A stretch of 64,000 bases of DNA from positions 1,178,001-1,242,000 of the forward strand of contig CAWUEX030000002.1 in assembly GCA_963921305.4 (NCBI GenBank), in the 5' to 3' direction. Positions 23,609 to 32,537 of this stretch are shown here, in pieces. The notes under the pieces are model-generated. The model was not told where the DNA came from, made no database searches, and saw only the letters and a list, made by a program, of their open reading frames with translations. Every line of letters starts with the position of its first letter. Position 1 is the stretch's first letter. The stretch comes from CAWUEX02 sp963921305. Lineage in GTDB: Bacteria > Pseudomonadota > Alphaproteobacteria > Rhodospirillales > Rhodospirillaceae. A program made the position numbers and the translations under genes.

Positions 23609-26059
23609 TTACATCTCCGCCATTTCCGGCAGCAGAACTTCGCGTTTGCCGACGTGGTTCGGCTTGCCGATCATGCCTTGCGCTTCCATGTCCTCGATGA
23701 TGCGTGCCGCGCGGTTGTAGCCGATCTGCAAATGGCGCTGGATGAAGCTGGTCGAGGCCTTGCGTTCGCGCGCGACGATCTGCACCGCCTGATCGAACAA
23801 GGAGTCTCCGGAGTCCGTGTTGCCGCCGGTTGTGCTGGTCAGGTTGTTGAAGCCCGGTACATCGGACACGTCCGCGGCGTCTTCGTCGGTCACGGCCTCC
23901 AAGTAAGCAGGCTGGCCTTGATCCTTAAGGTGGCCAACCACTTCTTCGACTTCTGAGTCCGTCACGAAGGGTCCGTGCACGCGGGTGATGCGCCCGCCTG
24001 CGGCCATGTACAGCATGTCGCCCTGGCCGAGCAGCTGCTCCGCACCTTGCTCACCCAGGATGGTGCGGCTGTCGACCTTTGACGTCACCTGGAAGGAGAT
24101 GCGCGTCGGGAAGTTGGCTTTGATTGTTCCGGTGATGACATCCACTGACGGACGCTGCGTCGCCATGATGACGTGAATGCCGGCGGCACGCGCCATCTGC
24201 GCCAGACGCTGCACGGCGGCTTCGACGTCCTTACCGGCGACCAGCATCAGGTCGGCCATCTCATCAATGATGACGACGATGTAAGGCAGTGGTGTCAGGT
24301 CGAGCGCCTGTTCCTCGTAAACCGGCTTACCTGTTTCCGGATCGAAGCCGGTTTGCACGGTTTTGGTCAGGGTCTTGCCCTTCTTGGACGCTTCGCGCAG
24401 ACGCTGATTGTAGCCCGCGATGTTGCGCACGCTGAGCTGGCTCATGGCGCGGTAGCGGTCTTCCATTTCACGCACCACCCATTTGAGGGCGACGACCGCC
24501 TTGCCCGGCTCAGTCACCACCGGCGACAACAAATGCGGAATGCCGTCATAAACAGACAGCTCCAGCATCTTGGGATCGATCATCAGCAGCCGGACGTCGT
24601 CGGGCGTATGCCGGTAGAGCAGCGACATGATCATGGTGTTGATCGCCACCGATTTACCCGACCCGGTTGTTCCGGCGATCAGCAAGTGGGGCATGCGCGC
24701 CAGGTCGGCATAGATCGGCGCGCCGCCGATGTCTTTGCCCAGCGCCAGTGTCAGCTTGCCGTCGAACTTGTCGCAGGCATCGGACGACAGCATTTCGCGG
24801 AAGTACACCGTCTCGCGCCGTTCGTTCGGCAACTCGATGCCGATGACGCTGCGTCCGGGAACGACGGCAATGCGCACCGCCACCGCACTCATCGAGCGGG
24901 CGATATCATCGGCCAACGAAACCACGCGTGCGGTCTTGGTGCCCGGCGCGGGTTCGAGTTCATACAACGTGACCACCGGGCCGGGCCGGACTTTGACGAT
25001 TTCGCCCTTGATGCCGAAGTCTTCAAGCACGCCTTCCAACATCTTGGCGTTGGCTTCCAGGGCTTGCGTGTCCAGCTGAGCACCCGTTTGCACCCGGGGC
25101 ATGGCCAGCATGTCGAGCGGCGGCAGTTCAAAGCCTTCCGGCGTGGCCGGCAGCAGCGAACCCTGCCGCGCCGCCAGTTCTTTCTTGGACGGTTTGGCGG
25201 CCGCTTGACGCGGGATGACGATGTCGGGGTCTTTGGCCGCAACCGGTGCAGCAGGTTCGGACTCATCGGCGTCGTCATCGAAGGTCGGCTCGACCCGTTC
25301 GGCAGCACGTTTGGCCGCGACCTTCTCCTCGCGTTTGGCCTCTCTCTCTGCCGCTTTCGCAGCGCGCGCCGCAGCGCGGCGGTCCGCCCGCTCGTCGCGG
25401 TCTTCGCGCAGACGGCCAAACAATCCCATGGTCCAATCGGCCACCCGTACGCTTTCGCGTTTGATCCACATCATCACACCGGCATAGAACGTGCCTGGCA
25501 CGGTCCACACCCAGTGCATCAACGCAACGCCTGCGGTCAGGCAGACGGCCACGGTCAGCCAGCGCACGCTCTCAACCGCGCCAATGGTACTGAGCACGGC
25601 CGTGGCTTGGTCCAACAAAATGCGCCCGCCAAATCCCCCTAGCCCGGCCGGCAAAGCCGCCGCGGTGGAGAAGCCGGCCAGACCGACGGCCAGCAGCAAT
25701 GCTGTTGCGGGGGCTGACACAGTGCGCAGCCACAGCCAGGCAATCGGCTCGGCGCGTAATACCCGCACACCCCAGGCAAAGACGACCAGCACCGGCACAG
25801 CGGCGGCGGCGCCCAACGACTGCAGCATGGCGTCGGCGAACATTGCCCCCGGAGTGCCCAGCCAGTTGCGCGCAGCGGCATCCGTTGCCGTGTTCAGAGA
25901 CGGATCACCGGGATGGTATGTGATCAGCGCCAAGGCTGCGGCGATGGCGACGGCCATGATGCCCATCCCCGCCATCGCCCAGCCGCTGCGTTTCATCGCC
26001 GCGACCATAGTGGGTGGCAGGAAGGGTCCGCTGTCTGCACGGGAAACTGACGTAGCCAT
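23609..26059 (-). CDS. ftsK: DNA translocase FtsK
   Basis: Septal DNA pump for chromosome dimer resolution. 816 residues from ATG 26059; the frame extends three codons to a TTG that overlaps the preceding stop. Four hydrophobic segments lie between residues about 22 and 185, then a charged, Ala/Glu/Arg-rich linker (about 205-290) shorter than in E. coli. The motor follows, with Walker A GTTGSGKS near 465 and Walker B IDEMADLM near 600. The C-terminal gamma winged helix (SFIQRHLQIGYNRAARIIEDMEAQGMI), which reads KOPS sites, is intact. It is coupled to the upstream aminotransferase gene. Confidence 0.97.
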   Translation of the reverse strand: MATSVSRADSGPFLPPTMVAAMKRSGWAMAGMGIMAVAIAAALALITYHPGDPSLNTATDAAARNWLGTPGAMFADAMLQSLGAAAAVPVLVVFAWGVRVLRAEPIAWLWLRTVSAPATALLLAVGLAGFSTAAALPAGLGGFGGRILLDQATAVLSTIGAVESVRWLTVAVCLTAGVALMHWVWTVPGTFYAGVMMWIKRESVRVADWTMGLFGRLREDRDERADRRAAARAAKAAEREAKREEKVAAKRAAERVEPTFDDDADESEPAAPVAAKDPDIVIPRQAAAKPSKKELAARQGSLLPATPEGFELPPLDMLAMPRVQTGAQLDTQALEANAKMLEGVLEDFGIKGEIVKVRPGPVVTLYELEPAPGTKTARVVSLADDIARSMSAVAVRIAVVPGRSVIGIELPNERRETVYFREMLSSDACDKFDGKLTLALGKDIGGAPIYADLARMPHLLIAGTTGSGKSVAINTMIMSLLYRHTPDDVRLLMIDPKMLELSVYDGIPHLLSPVVTEPGKAVVALKWVVREMEDRYRAMSQLSVRNIAGYNQRLREASKKGKTLTKTVQTGFDPETGKPVYEEQALDLTPLPYIVVIIDEMADLMLVAGKDVEAAVQRLAQMARAAGIHVIMATQRPSVDVITGTIKANFPTRISFQVTSKVDSRTILGEQGAEQLLGQGDMLYMAAGGRITRVHGPFVTDSEVEEVVGHLKDQGQPAYLEAVTDEDAADVSDVPGFNNLTSTTGGNTDSGDSLFDQAVQIVARERKASTSFIQRHLQIGYNRAARIIEDMEAQGMIGKPNHVGKREVLLPEMAEM

Positions 26060-26064
26060 AATGA

Positions 26065-27267
26065 TCAAGCCTCTTTCGCTAAAATATCTGCCATGCGCGA
26101 CAGCGCGGTGGATGTGGTCTCCCGGTCATGGACCAGGGCGACGCGGATGTAGGAGTCACCGGGACTATGGCCGCCGGCGTCTGCCCGGCTTAAGAACGCG
26201 CCCGGCAGAACTTTGATGCCGCCGTCGCGCCATAGGCTTTGCGTGATGCGTTCGCTGTTGCCGACATCGAGCCACAGAAAGAACCCGCCGGCGGGCGTGC
26301 GATAACCGAAGCGGTTACCGAAAACATGCGCTGCGTCTTCAAACTTGCCGCGATACAGCGCGCGGTTTTCTTCGACATGGCGTTCGTCCTGCCATAGCGC
26401 TGTCGCCGCGGCCATCACCGGGAGCGGCTGCACCGCACTGGCGTGAGAGCGCAGCCGGGTGAACAAACGAATCAGATTGGCATCACCCGCCACAAATCCG
26501 GCGCGCAGGCCGGGCACGCTTGAACGCTTGGACAGCGAGTTGAACACCAACACATTGCTCAAGTCGCCGCCCATTTCCGCGCAGGCCTGAAGCAAACCAA
26601 CCGGTGGGGCATCGCTGTAGATTTCCGAGTAGCACTCATCGCTCACCAGAACGAAGTCATGTTCGCGGGCAAGCGCGATCATGGTTTTCAGTTGCTCCAT
26701 TGACGCGACTGCGCCCTGCGGATTGGCCGGGCTGCACACATAAGCAAGGCAGGTGCGCGCTAAGGTCTCGTCGTCGATTGCGCTGTAGTCGGGCTGAAAG
26801 CCGGTCTCGGCCGTGGCCGGAATGAAAATCGGATCGGCGCCGGCCATCACCGCCGCACCCAGGTACACTTGATAAAACGGGTTGGGCATTAGCACGGCGG
26901 GTGTTGCCGCTTTCTTGCGCGGCGGCACGGCCAATTGCGCGGCCATGAATAATGCTTCGCGCGTGCCGGCCACCGGCAGCACATGGGCATCGGCGGTCAC
27001 CATGTCTTCAGGCAAGGTGTAACGGGCGGTCAGCCACGCAGCGACGGCGCTACGGTACTCAGATGTTCCGGCGGTGGGCGGATATTTGTTCCAGGACTCG
27101 GCGTGCTGGGTCAGCGCGCCATGAATCAGGTCCGGGGCCATGTGTTGGGGCTCACCGATGGACATGGCAATCGGCGCCAGGTCTGCTGGCGGGTCAATGC
27201 CATCCAGCAGTGCGTTCAGCCGCTGGAACGGATAGTCGGTCAGCCCATCGAGCCGGCTGTTGTACAT
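26065..27267 (-). CDS. dapC: PLP-dependent class I/II aminotransferase, probable succinyldiaminopimelate transaminase
   Basis: 400 residues, fold-type I aminotransferase. The PLP lysine lies in SLSKRSSVPGLRAGF near residue 245; the N-terminal YPFQRLNALL and SIGEPQH (glycine-containing substrate loop), PNPFYQVY and the NPQGAV motif with its conserved asparagine fit this group, as does the C-terminal RVAL(V) arginine. Proteins of this type next to ftsK in alphaproteobacteria are annotated as DapC, which would give N-succinyl-LL-diaminopimelate for lysine and cell wall. The substrate assignment is by homology and not certain. It is upstream of and coupled to ftsK. Confidence 0.8.
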   Translation of the reverse strand: MYNSRLDGLTDYPFQRLNALLDGIDPPADLAPIAMSIGEPQHMAPDLIHGALTQHAESWNKYPPTAGTSEYRSAVAAWLTARYTLPEDMVTADAHVLPVAGTREALFMAAQLAVPPRKKAATPAVLMPNPFYQVYLGAAVMAGADPIFIPATAETGFQPDYSAIDDETLARTCLAYVCSPANPQGAVASMEQLKTMIALAREHDFVLVSDECYSEIYSDAPPVGLLQACAEMGGDLSNVLVFNSLSKRSSVPGLRAGFVAGDANLIRLFTRLRSHASAVQPLPVMAAATALWQDERHVEENRALYRGKFEDAAHVFGNRFGYRTPAGGFFLWLDVGNSERITQSLWRDGGIKVLPGAFLSRADAGGHSPGDSYIRVALVHDRETTSTALSRMADILAKEA

Positions 27268-27817
27268 CGCCTGTGACGCCCCTCACTCAACCGCTGTCCG
27301 TCCCGGGACTGTGCGGTTCCACCACATCTCGACAGAGTCGGCTGCAAAGGTAAAAGGCAGGTTAACAAAGGCGGAATTTCGCTTTTATCTCAACCCTTTG
27401 GGCCGCTCGGCTGAGTCAGTGTATCAAAATTAACGCAAAGCCGGCAGCTAGGGCTGCATAAAACTTAATATATTAAATAATATCAATATGTTATGATGTT
27501 TTTCTTGAGTCAATTGGGCGCGTTATCCCCGCGTGCCCACAGCTTATTCACCATCTTTCCCGGAATTTTCTGCCTCTTTTCCCAACTTTTTCCCCAAATC
27601 GGACCAGCCGCCCAAGTCTGGTCCCAGACAGGAGGAGCGGTCCGGACCAAGCGGTGGGCGCAGACCTCTTCTGACCAAGCCGGCGCGCGCCTATATGACG
27701 TAATAAGAGTTACAGCGTGAACGGTTGATGCGACGCAATGCGCAGCGGGCGGCGGCGCCTGTATAGAAAACAAAAGACGCACACCCCGCGCCACGCGGGC
27801 TACATCAGGAGAGGGAC
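27268..27817. other. 550-bp divergent gap with AT-rich tract and DnaA-box-like 9-mers
   Basis: No gene is supported. It contains an AT-rich tract (27461-27498), TTATCCCCG (27523-27531) and TTTTCCCCA (27588-27596), both identical to 9-mers in the rho-ppsR interval, plus TTATTCACC (27544-27552). Further on is a cluster of GGTCC half-sites: inverted repeat GGACCAG/CTGGTCC (27601-27624) and the 10-bp palindrome GGTCCGGACC (27639-27648). It must contain promoters for the divergent dapC-ftsK and 27818 units. Confidence 0.6.
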
Positions 27818-28186
27818 ATGGTTGCAGCACCCGGCATGGAAGACCCGACGGCGAAAGTCTGGATTCCCAAAGGACGGCCGATCCCGTTTCACGACGGACC
27901 GACCAACGATCAGTTGATGGCCATGGTCATGGCGCTGGCCGTCGAAGTGTCCGTGCTGCGCGAGCGCCTCGACACCCATGAGCGGGTATCGGAAGAAAAG
28001 GGCGGGTTCTCCACCGCCGACGTTGAAGCCTACAACGCCGACACGGATGCGCTCGCCAAACGTTCGGTGCTGCGCAATCGCATCATGCATAAAGTGTTCC
28101 GCACCCTGCGTGCGGAAATGGCCCGCCTTGAAGCGGCCAGCGAAGATGACTACGACGAAATCATGAAAGAGTTTGACGACGTCTAA
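27818..28186 (+). CDS. Conserved-type small protein of unknown function
   Basis: 122 residues, soluble, acidic. ATG 27818 has AGGAGAGGG upstream. N-terminal part is proline/glycine-containing (VWIPKGRPIPFHDGP); residues about 27-55 form a helix with LMAMVMALAVEVSVLRERLDTHE of coiled-coil character; the C-terminus is acidic (EDDYDEIMKEFDDV). I recognise no domain. It lies 47 bp before a methyltransferase gene, each with its own ribosome site, so the two are likely co-transcribed. The 550-bp upstream region is its probable promoter. Function unknown; a partner or regulator of the enzyme is conceivable. Confidence 0.7.
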   Translation: MVAAPGMEDPTAKVWIPKGRPIPFHDGPTNDQLMAMVMALAVEVSVLRERLDTHERVSEEKGGFSTADVEAYNADTDALAKRSVLRNRIMHKVFRTLRAEMARLEAASEDDYDEIMKEFDDV

Positions 28187-28233
28187 CAGAGCAACAAAAC
28201 TCATCTGACGTTCTGCCTGGAAAGGAAATCCCC

Positions 28234-29382
28234 ATGGATGCCCATCGCCCCCACCCGATGATGCCGGAGTCCAATCACGACGAAATCGCCGAGCAACTCG
28301 CGATCGTCGACATGAAAGCGTTCATGTTCTCAAAGGTTGATCCCGGCTTGCGCAAGCTGCTTGAGAAAAAGGTCGCGCCGGAGTTCGAGAAGCGCGAAGG
28401 CCGCAAGCCGCGCAATCATCAGGAACTGCGCAAGGAGATGGAAAAGGAAACCGGCTACCAGGCCTGGCTGACCATGAACGCCACCGCGCAGGATATGATG
28501 TGGGATGCCGTCGGCACCTGTGTCGACCGTCAGCTCGACGACCTCAAAGAAAAAGCGAAGATCGAAAACCCAAAAGGGTCGGTGCGCACTGATCCGAATT
28601 TCCAAGCGCCGCGCTACGTCGATGCGCAAGACATCCATCGCATGCCCGGCAACTATCACGGCACCTACGGTGACGATGACGTGCGTCAGGGCGCGGTGTT
28701 CGATCGCGGTGCCGTGGTCTATCAGATGGGCCGCAACGGCGGTTACATGAACGACATCCGCGGCCACACCATCATCTCGCATTACTTCGCCCGCTGGCCC
28801 GATGGTCAGCCGAAGAAGATTCTCGACATCGGCTGCACCGTTGGTCACTCGACGCTGGCGATTGCGTCGTACTTCCCTGAGGCGGAAACCCACGCCATCG
28901 ATCTCGGCGCGGGGATGCTGCGCTATGCCCATGCCCGAGCGGAGCGCTTGAATATTCCTGTGCACTTCAGTCAGCAAAACGCGGAAGAGACCGACTTCGA
29001 AGACAACACGTTTGATCTCATCACGTCGTCGGCGATGCTGCATGAAACCTCGGGCAAGGCGATGCCGAACATTTTCAAAGAGTGCCTGCGCATTCTCAAA
29101 CCCGGCGGCGCCATGGTGCACCTCGAAGTGCCGGCGCGTCTGGACGAGCTCGACGACTGGGGCAAGATCCGCGGCGACTACGAAATCCAATACAACTACG
29201 AGCCTTTCTGGAAGGGCGCGTTGACGGCGGATTTCGAAAAGCTGGCCAAGGACACAGGCTTCAACCAGGTCGAGGTCGGCTACCAGGACGCCACCCCGAA
29301 AGCCGAACGCGGCAACACCCAGTTCGGAGGTCCGTCCAAGGGCGTCCACCGCTCCTGGCTGATGATCTCGGGTGTGAAGTAA
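28234..29382 (+). CDS. Class I SAM-dependent methyltransferase with a long N-terminal extension
   Basis: 382 residues. The first about 180 residues do not match a family that I recognise; they are helical and charged (KVDPGLRKLLEKKVAPEFEKREGRKPRNHQELRKEMEKETG). The methyltransferase domain begins at about residue 195: motif I KILDIGCTVGHSTLAIA, AIDLGAGML, FSQQNAEETDFEDNTFDLITSSAMLHE (motif IV region) and LRILKPGGAMVHLEV. Methyl acceptor unknown. It follows the 122-residue gene. Confidence 0.85.
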   Translation: MDAHRPHPMMPESNHDEIAEQLAIVDMKAFMFSKVDPGLRKLLEKKVAPEFEKREGRKPRNHQELRKEMEKETGYQAWLTMNATAQDMMWDAVGTCVDRQLDDLKEKAKIENPKGSVRTDPNFQAPRYVDAQDIHRMPGNYHGTYGDDDVRQGAVFDRGAVVYQMGRNGGYMNDIRGHTIISHYFARWPDGQPKKILDIGCTVGHSTLAIASYFPEAETHAIDLGAGMLRYAHARAERLNIPVHFSQQNAEETDFEDNTFDLITSSAMLHETSGKAMPNIFKECLRILKPGGAMVHLEVPARLDELDDWGKIRGDYEIQYNYEPFWKGALTADFEKLAKDTGFNQVEVGYQDATPKAERGNTQFGGPSKGVHRSWLMISGVK

Positions 29383-29439
29383 TCACGTTTTGGGTGTCGG
29401 GCTTTGGCTCGGCACCCCATCACCCGATAGGCCTCGCCC

Positions 29440-30726
29440 TTACCGCCGGGCGCGCACGGCGGCCCACACTAAAATCAGAGCCACGAACGGAATGTTCTTG
29501 AGCAGTGGCCCCAATGGGTCCAGCCACAGGTGCGGCAAGGCAACCGAGAGCACGGCGGTGAACATCAAGATTACACCAAGCTGAAGAGCCGCCAGCCAGC
29601 GTGTTGGCAGGCCGGTGAGCAACAGCAACGCAATCGCGATTTCGATCACGCCGCCGCCCCAGGCAAAGAGTCTGGGATCGACGCCCTCACGTCCGAGCGA
29701 TTCAGAAATGGATGCCGCCAGCGGTTCACCGGCGACCAGTCCGACGACACCTGTTACAAGCCACATCAGCGCGAGCACGGCAGTCAGCACCGGCGCGAGC
29801 AACGCCAGGCGCGCGTGCCAGCGGTCCTGCACCGAAGACGGTGTGGCGGCGAACACGTCGTCCATGGATCGCGCCGCCGGGGCATACAATCCGGCGAAGG
29901 CGCCGGACGAGCCGGTGTTGCCGTGGGTGATCTGCGCCACCGCTGTCGAGTTCACCACCTTCCAGCGCAACAGGTCGCCCACTTTGGCGGCGGTTTTCAC
30001 CAGCGCCATCGGCACTTGGATTACGCGGGCCGGTGTCAGGTCGAGCCACCGGCGCGTGGCGGTGACGATCTCGCGCAGGGTCATCACCTCGGGTCCGACC
30101 GGCTCGATGACATAGCGTTTTATGGTGCGGCTTTCGCACAGCTCACACAGGATGCCGACCAGATCGTCCATGTAGACCGGGCGGAAGGTTTGGCTGCCGT
30201 CACCGGGCACCATCACCGCGCCGGGCAGAGCCGCCAGGCCGCGCAGCAAAGATGTGCCGCCATAACTGCCACGGGCATAGACCAGGCTTGGCCGCACCAC
30301 CACCCAGTCCAGATCCATCTGCATCAGGGCTTCATCGGCGGCGCGTTTGCTCTCGGCGTACAGAGTCTCGGCGTCTGCACTGATGGCGGAAACCTGTAGA
30401 ATGCGGGTGATGCCGGCCTTGGCGGCGGCGGTGAACAGCGCCTGCGGGGCGCGTTCGTGCACCGCCGTCATGGTGCGCCGCCCGGCCTGCAGAACCCCGG
30501 CGCAATTCAGCACCACATCGACGCCGCTGACGATGTCCCGCCAGTCGTCCGCCTCCGTCATCTTGGTGAGGTCGCGGCGCACGATGGTGAAGCGCGGATG
30601 GTCCGCCAGCGACGGCGGAGCAGGACCGCGCATCACGCCCACCACAGAGTGACGCCGTTCCAGCAAAGCTGCGACGACATGGCGTCCGATAAATCCGGCG
30701 GCGCCGGTCACTAGAACTCTCGCCAT
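29440..30726 (-). CDS. NAD(P)-binding SDR/epimerase protein with C-terminal DoxX-like membrane domain
   Basis: 428 residues. The N-terminal extended SDR domain has TGAAGFIGRH at residues 7-16, VVLNCAGVL, an Ala-Asp rich catalytic area with YAESKR (Tyr-x-x-x-Lys) and VVRPSLVYARGSYGG. The C-terminal about 120 residues hold four hydrophobic helices (LLAPVLTAVLALMWLVTG; LFAWGGGVIEIAIALLLLTG; LQLGVILMFTAVLSVALPH; LIPFVALILVWAAVRA), which match the DoxX-like fold seen in this fusion family. Substrate unknown; not essential by homology. It lies 31 bp downstream of hemW, with an 11-bp tandem repeat in the spacer. Confidence 0.8.
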   Translation of the reverse strand: MARVLVTGAAGFIGRHVVAALLERRHSVVGVMRGPAPPSLADHPRFTIVRRDLTKMTEADDWRDIVSGVDVVLNCAGVLQAGRRTMTAVHERAPQALFTAAAKAGITRILQVSAISADAETLYAESKRAADEALMQMDLDWVVVRPSLVYARGSYGGTSLLRGLAALPGAVMVPGDGSQTFRPVYMDDLVGILCELCESRTIKRYVIEPVGPEVMTLREIVTATRRWLDLTPARVIQVPMALVKTAAKVGDLLRWKVVNSTAVAQITHGNTGSSGAFAGLYAPAARSMDDVFAATPSSVQDRWHARLALLAPVLTAVLALMWLVTGVVGLVAGEPLAASISESLGREGVDPRLFAWGGGVIEIAIALLLLTGLPTRWLAALQLGVILMFTAVLSVALPHLWLDPLGPLLKNIPFVALILVWAAVRARR

Positions 30727-30737
30727 ATCGTCCCCGG

Positions 30738-30759
30738 GAACCTTACTTGAACCTTATCT
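30738..30759. repeat. Tandem 11-bp direct repeat between hemW and the SDR gene
   Basis: Units 30738-30748 (GAACCTTACTT) and 30749-30759 (GAACCTTATCT). The second unit reaches the hemW stop codon. Confidence 0.6.
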
Positions 30760-31930
30760 AACGAATCAGTTCCGCAACGACGGCGTTGAGCACCAGCCGG
30801 CCGCGGGGTGTAGCCCGGACGGTATCGCCGCTGTGGTCGATGACCCCGTCGGCCACAAGACCCTTTAAGCGGTCTTTTGAAATCACGTCAAAGCGTTTCA
30901 CGCCGCTCAGCCGTTCCAGATGACCTAAATCCAAGCCGTCGCTCAGCCGAAGTCCAATAAACACCATTTCTATGGCCCGGTCGCGAGCGGTCAAAGCGTC
31001 GTCACGCTGGCTGCCGTGGCCGTGCTCGGCGACCCGCTTGAGCCACTGCGCCGGCGGTTTCAGCCGCGCCGTGGCATGGACCTGTCCGTCGACGGTGACC
31101 CGGCCATGAGCACCGGGGCCGATCCCTGCGTACGCGCCGCCCTGCCACACATGCACATTATGGCGGCAAGCGTAGCCGGGCCGGGCATGGTTGGAAATCT
31201 CGTAGGCGGGCAGCCCGGCCACACTCAAAATATCCTGGGTGACATCGTAAAGATCCGAGCCGCCGTCCTCGTCGGGCAAAGTAAAATCTCCACGTGTGTG
31301 TGCGGTCTTGAACGGTGTGTTGTCTTCGATGGTCAATTGATAGACGGACAGATGTGCGCCACCGGCGCTTTGCAGAACATCCAGTGCGCGCGTCAGTTCG
31401 CTACGCCACTCCTCGGCGGTTTGGTCTGGCCGGGCATAGATTAGATCAAAAGACAAACGCGGAAAGGTCTTGCCCGCTAACGCGATGGCACGTTGGGCTT
31501 CTGCCGCCGTATGCCGCCGGCCCAGAAATTCTAGCTGGGAGTCATCAAGACTTTGCACACCGAGCGACAGCCGGTTCACACCGGCGTCCCGGAAAGCGGT
31601 AAAGCGCTCCGCGTCGACCGTGCCCGGATTGGCCTCAAGAGTGATTTCAATTTCCTCGTCGGTTGGCCACGCTTTTTTCGCACCGTCAATCACCGCGGCG
31701 ACGGTGTCAGCCTCCATCAAAGAGGGTGTACCTCCACCGAAGAAGATCGATTGTAGTTTTGCGCCTTGCGTGCGCGCTGCTTCAAACGCGAGCTCTTTTA
31801 AAAGCGCGTCCTGCCACACACCGTGATCGACGTGATCAACAACATGGGAATTGAAATCGCAATAAGGACACTTCGAAACGCAAAAGGGCCAGTGCACATA
31901 AAGTGCGAGATCTGACTCGGCGGCGGTCAT
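30758..31930 (-). CDS. hemW: Radical SAM heme chaperone HemW (coproporphyrinogen oxidase-like)
   Basis: 390 residues. The radical SAM cluster motif CxxxCxxC is at Cys17, Cys21 and Cys24 (HWPFCVSKCPYCDF), followed by FFGGGTPSL, LEANPGT and the RLSLGVQS region. Long classed as oxygen-independent coproporphyrinogen oxidase, HemW proteins are now viewed as heme chaperones. The stop/start overlap with rdgB (4 bp) shows coupling. hemW-rdgB-rph is a conserved alphaproteobacterial unit. Confidence 0.93.
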   Translation of the reverse strand: MTAAESDLALYVHWPFCVSKCPYCDFNSHVVDHVDHGVWQDALLKELAFEAARTQGAKLQSIFFGGGTPSLMEADTVAAVIDGAKKAWPTDEEIEITLEANPGTVDAERFTAFRDAGVNRLSLGVQSLDDSQLEFLGRRHTAAEAQRAIALAGKTFPRLSFDLIYARPDQTAEEWRSELTRALDVLQSAGGAHLSVYQLTIEDNTPFKTAHTRGDFTLPDEDGGSDLYDVTQDILSVAGLPAYEISNHARPGYACRHNVHVWQGGAYAGIGPGAHGRVTVDGQVHATARLKPPAQWLKRVAEHGHGSQRDDALTARDRAIEMVFIGLRLSDGLDLGHLERLSGVKRFDVISKDRLKGLVADGVIDHSGDTVRATPRGRLVLNAVVAELIR

Positions 31931-32532
31931 GCGAAGCAGGCGGCCACCAGTTTGGCAAACGCGTCGGCCCGGTGACTCATGTCATGTTTCTTGGCCGGCT
32001 CCATTTCCCCGAAGGTGATGTCGTAACCGCCGGGGACGAAGATGGGGTCATAGCCGAAGCCCCGGTCGCCGCGCGGCGGAAACGTCAATGTGCCTGCCAC
32101 GGTACCTTCGAAGGTTTCGCAATGCCCGTCGGGCCAGGCCAGGGTCAGGGCGCAGACGAACTTGGCCGAGCGATCAGCGGCCTTGCCGAGCTCCTGTTTG
32201 ATTTTGTCCATCGCCATGGCGAAGTCTTTGTCCGGCCCAGCCCAGCGCGCGGAGTAAATGCCGGGCGCGCCATCGAGCGCGGTCACGGCGAGGCCAGAGT
32301 CATCGGCGAGGGCGACAGCATTAGCGCCCTTCGCCGAGGCCAGCGCCTTCAGTTCCGCATTGGCGACAAAGGTGGTGCCGGTCTCTTCCGGTTCCGGCAG
32401 GTTGAGCTCACCCGCCGAAATCACGTCGGCGTTAAACGGCTCAAGAAGTTCGGTGATCTCGCGCACCTTGCCCGGGTTGTGGCTGGCGACCACCAAACGC
32501 CCGCCTTCGAACCGTCTGTGGGATGCCGTCAT
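31927..32532 (-). CDS. rdgB: RdgB/HAM1 non-canonical purine NTP pyrophosphatase
   Basis: Removes dITP, dXTP and ITP from the nucleotide pool. 201 residues from ATG 32532; an upstream in-frame extension overlaps rph and is rejected. Motifs: VVASHNPGKVREI (substrate-binding SxNxxK), TFVANAELKALASAKG, ALADDSGLAVTAL with the catalytic Asp, GIYSARWAG and GDRGFGYDPIFVP. The TSHRADA-like end (MSHRADAFAKL) is also conserved. It lies 5 bp after rph and overlaps hemW. Confidence 0.95.
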   Translation of the reverse strand: MTASHRRFEGGRLVVASHNPGKVREITELLEPFNADVISAGELNLPEPEETGTTFVANAELKALASAKGANAVALADDSGLAVTALDGAPGIYSARWAGPDKDFAMAMDKIKQELGKAADRSAKFVCALTLAWPDGHCETFEGTVAGTLTFPPRGDRGFGYDPIFVPGGYDITFGEMEPAKKHDMSHRADAFAKLVAACFA

Positions 32533-32537
32533 TGTGC

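Noticed and set aside
24173..25642. A 489-codon open frame antisense to ftsK
   Set aside because: ftsK is intact on the other strand with complete motifs; the frame is His/Arg/Gln-rich as expected for the complement of GC-rich coding DNA and has no recognisable domain.
27421..27660. The AT-rich 27.5 kb gap as the main replication origin
   Set aside because: The DnaA-like sites here have two mismatches, and the flanking genes (dapC-ftsK, unknown pair) are not known origin neighbours; the rho-ppsR interval fits better.
27493..27720. A 75-codon plus-strand frame in the 27.3-27.8 kb gap
   Set aside because: It crosses palindromes and DnaA-like sites and has no plausible domain or ribosome site.
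28330..29349. A 339-codon minus-strand frame over the methyltransferase gene
   Set aside because: The plus-strand methyltransferase has motif I and a good ribosome site; the antisense protein has no domain.
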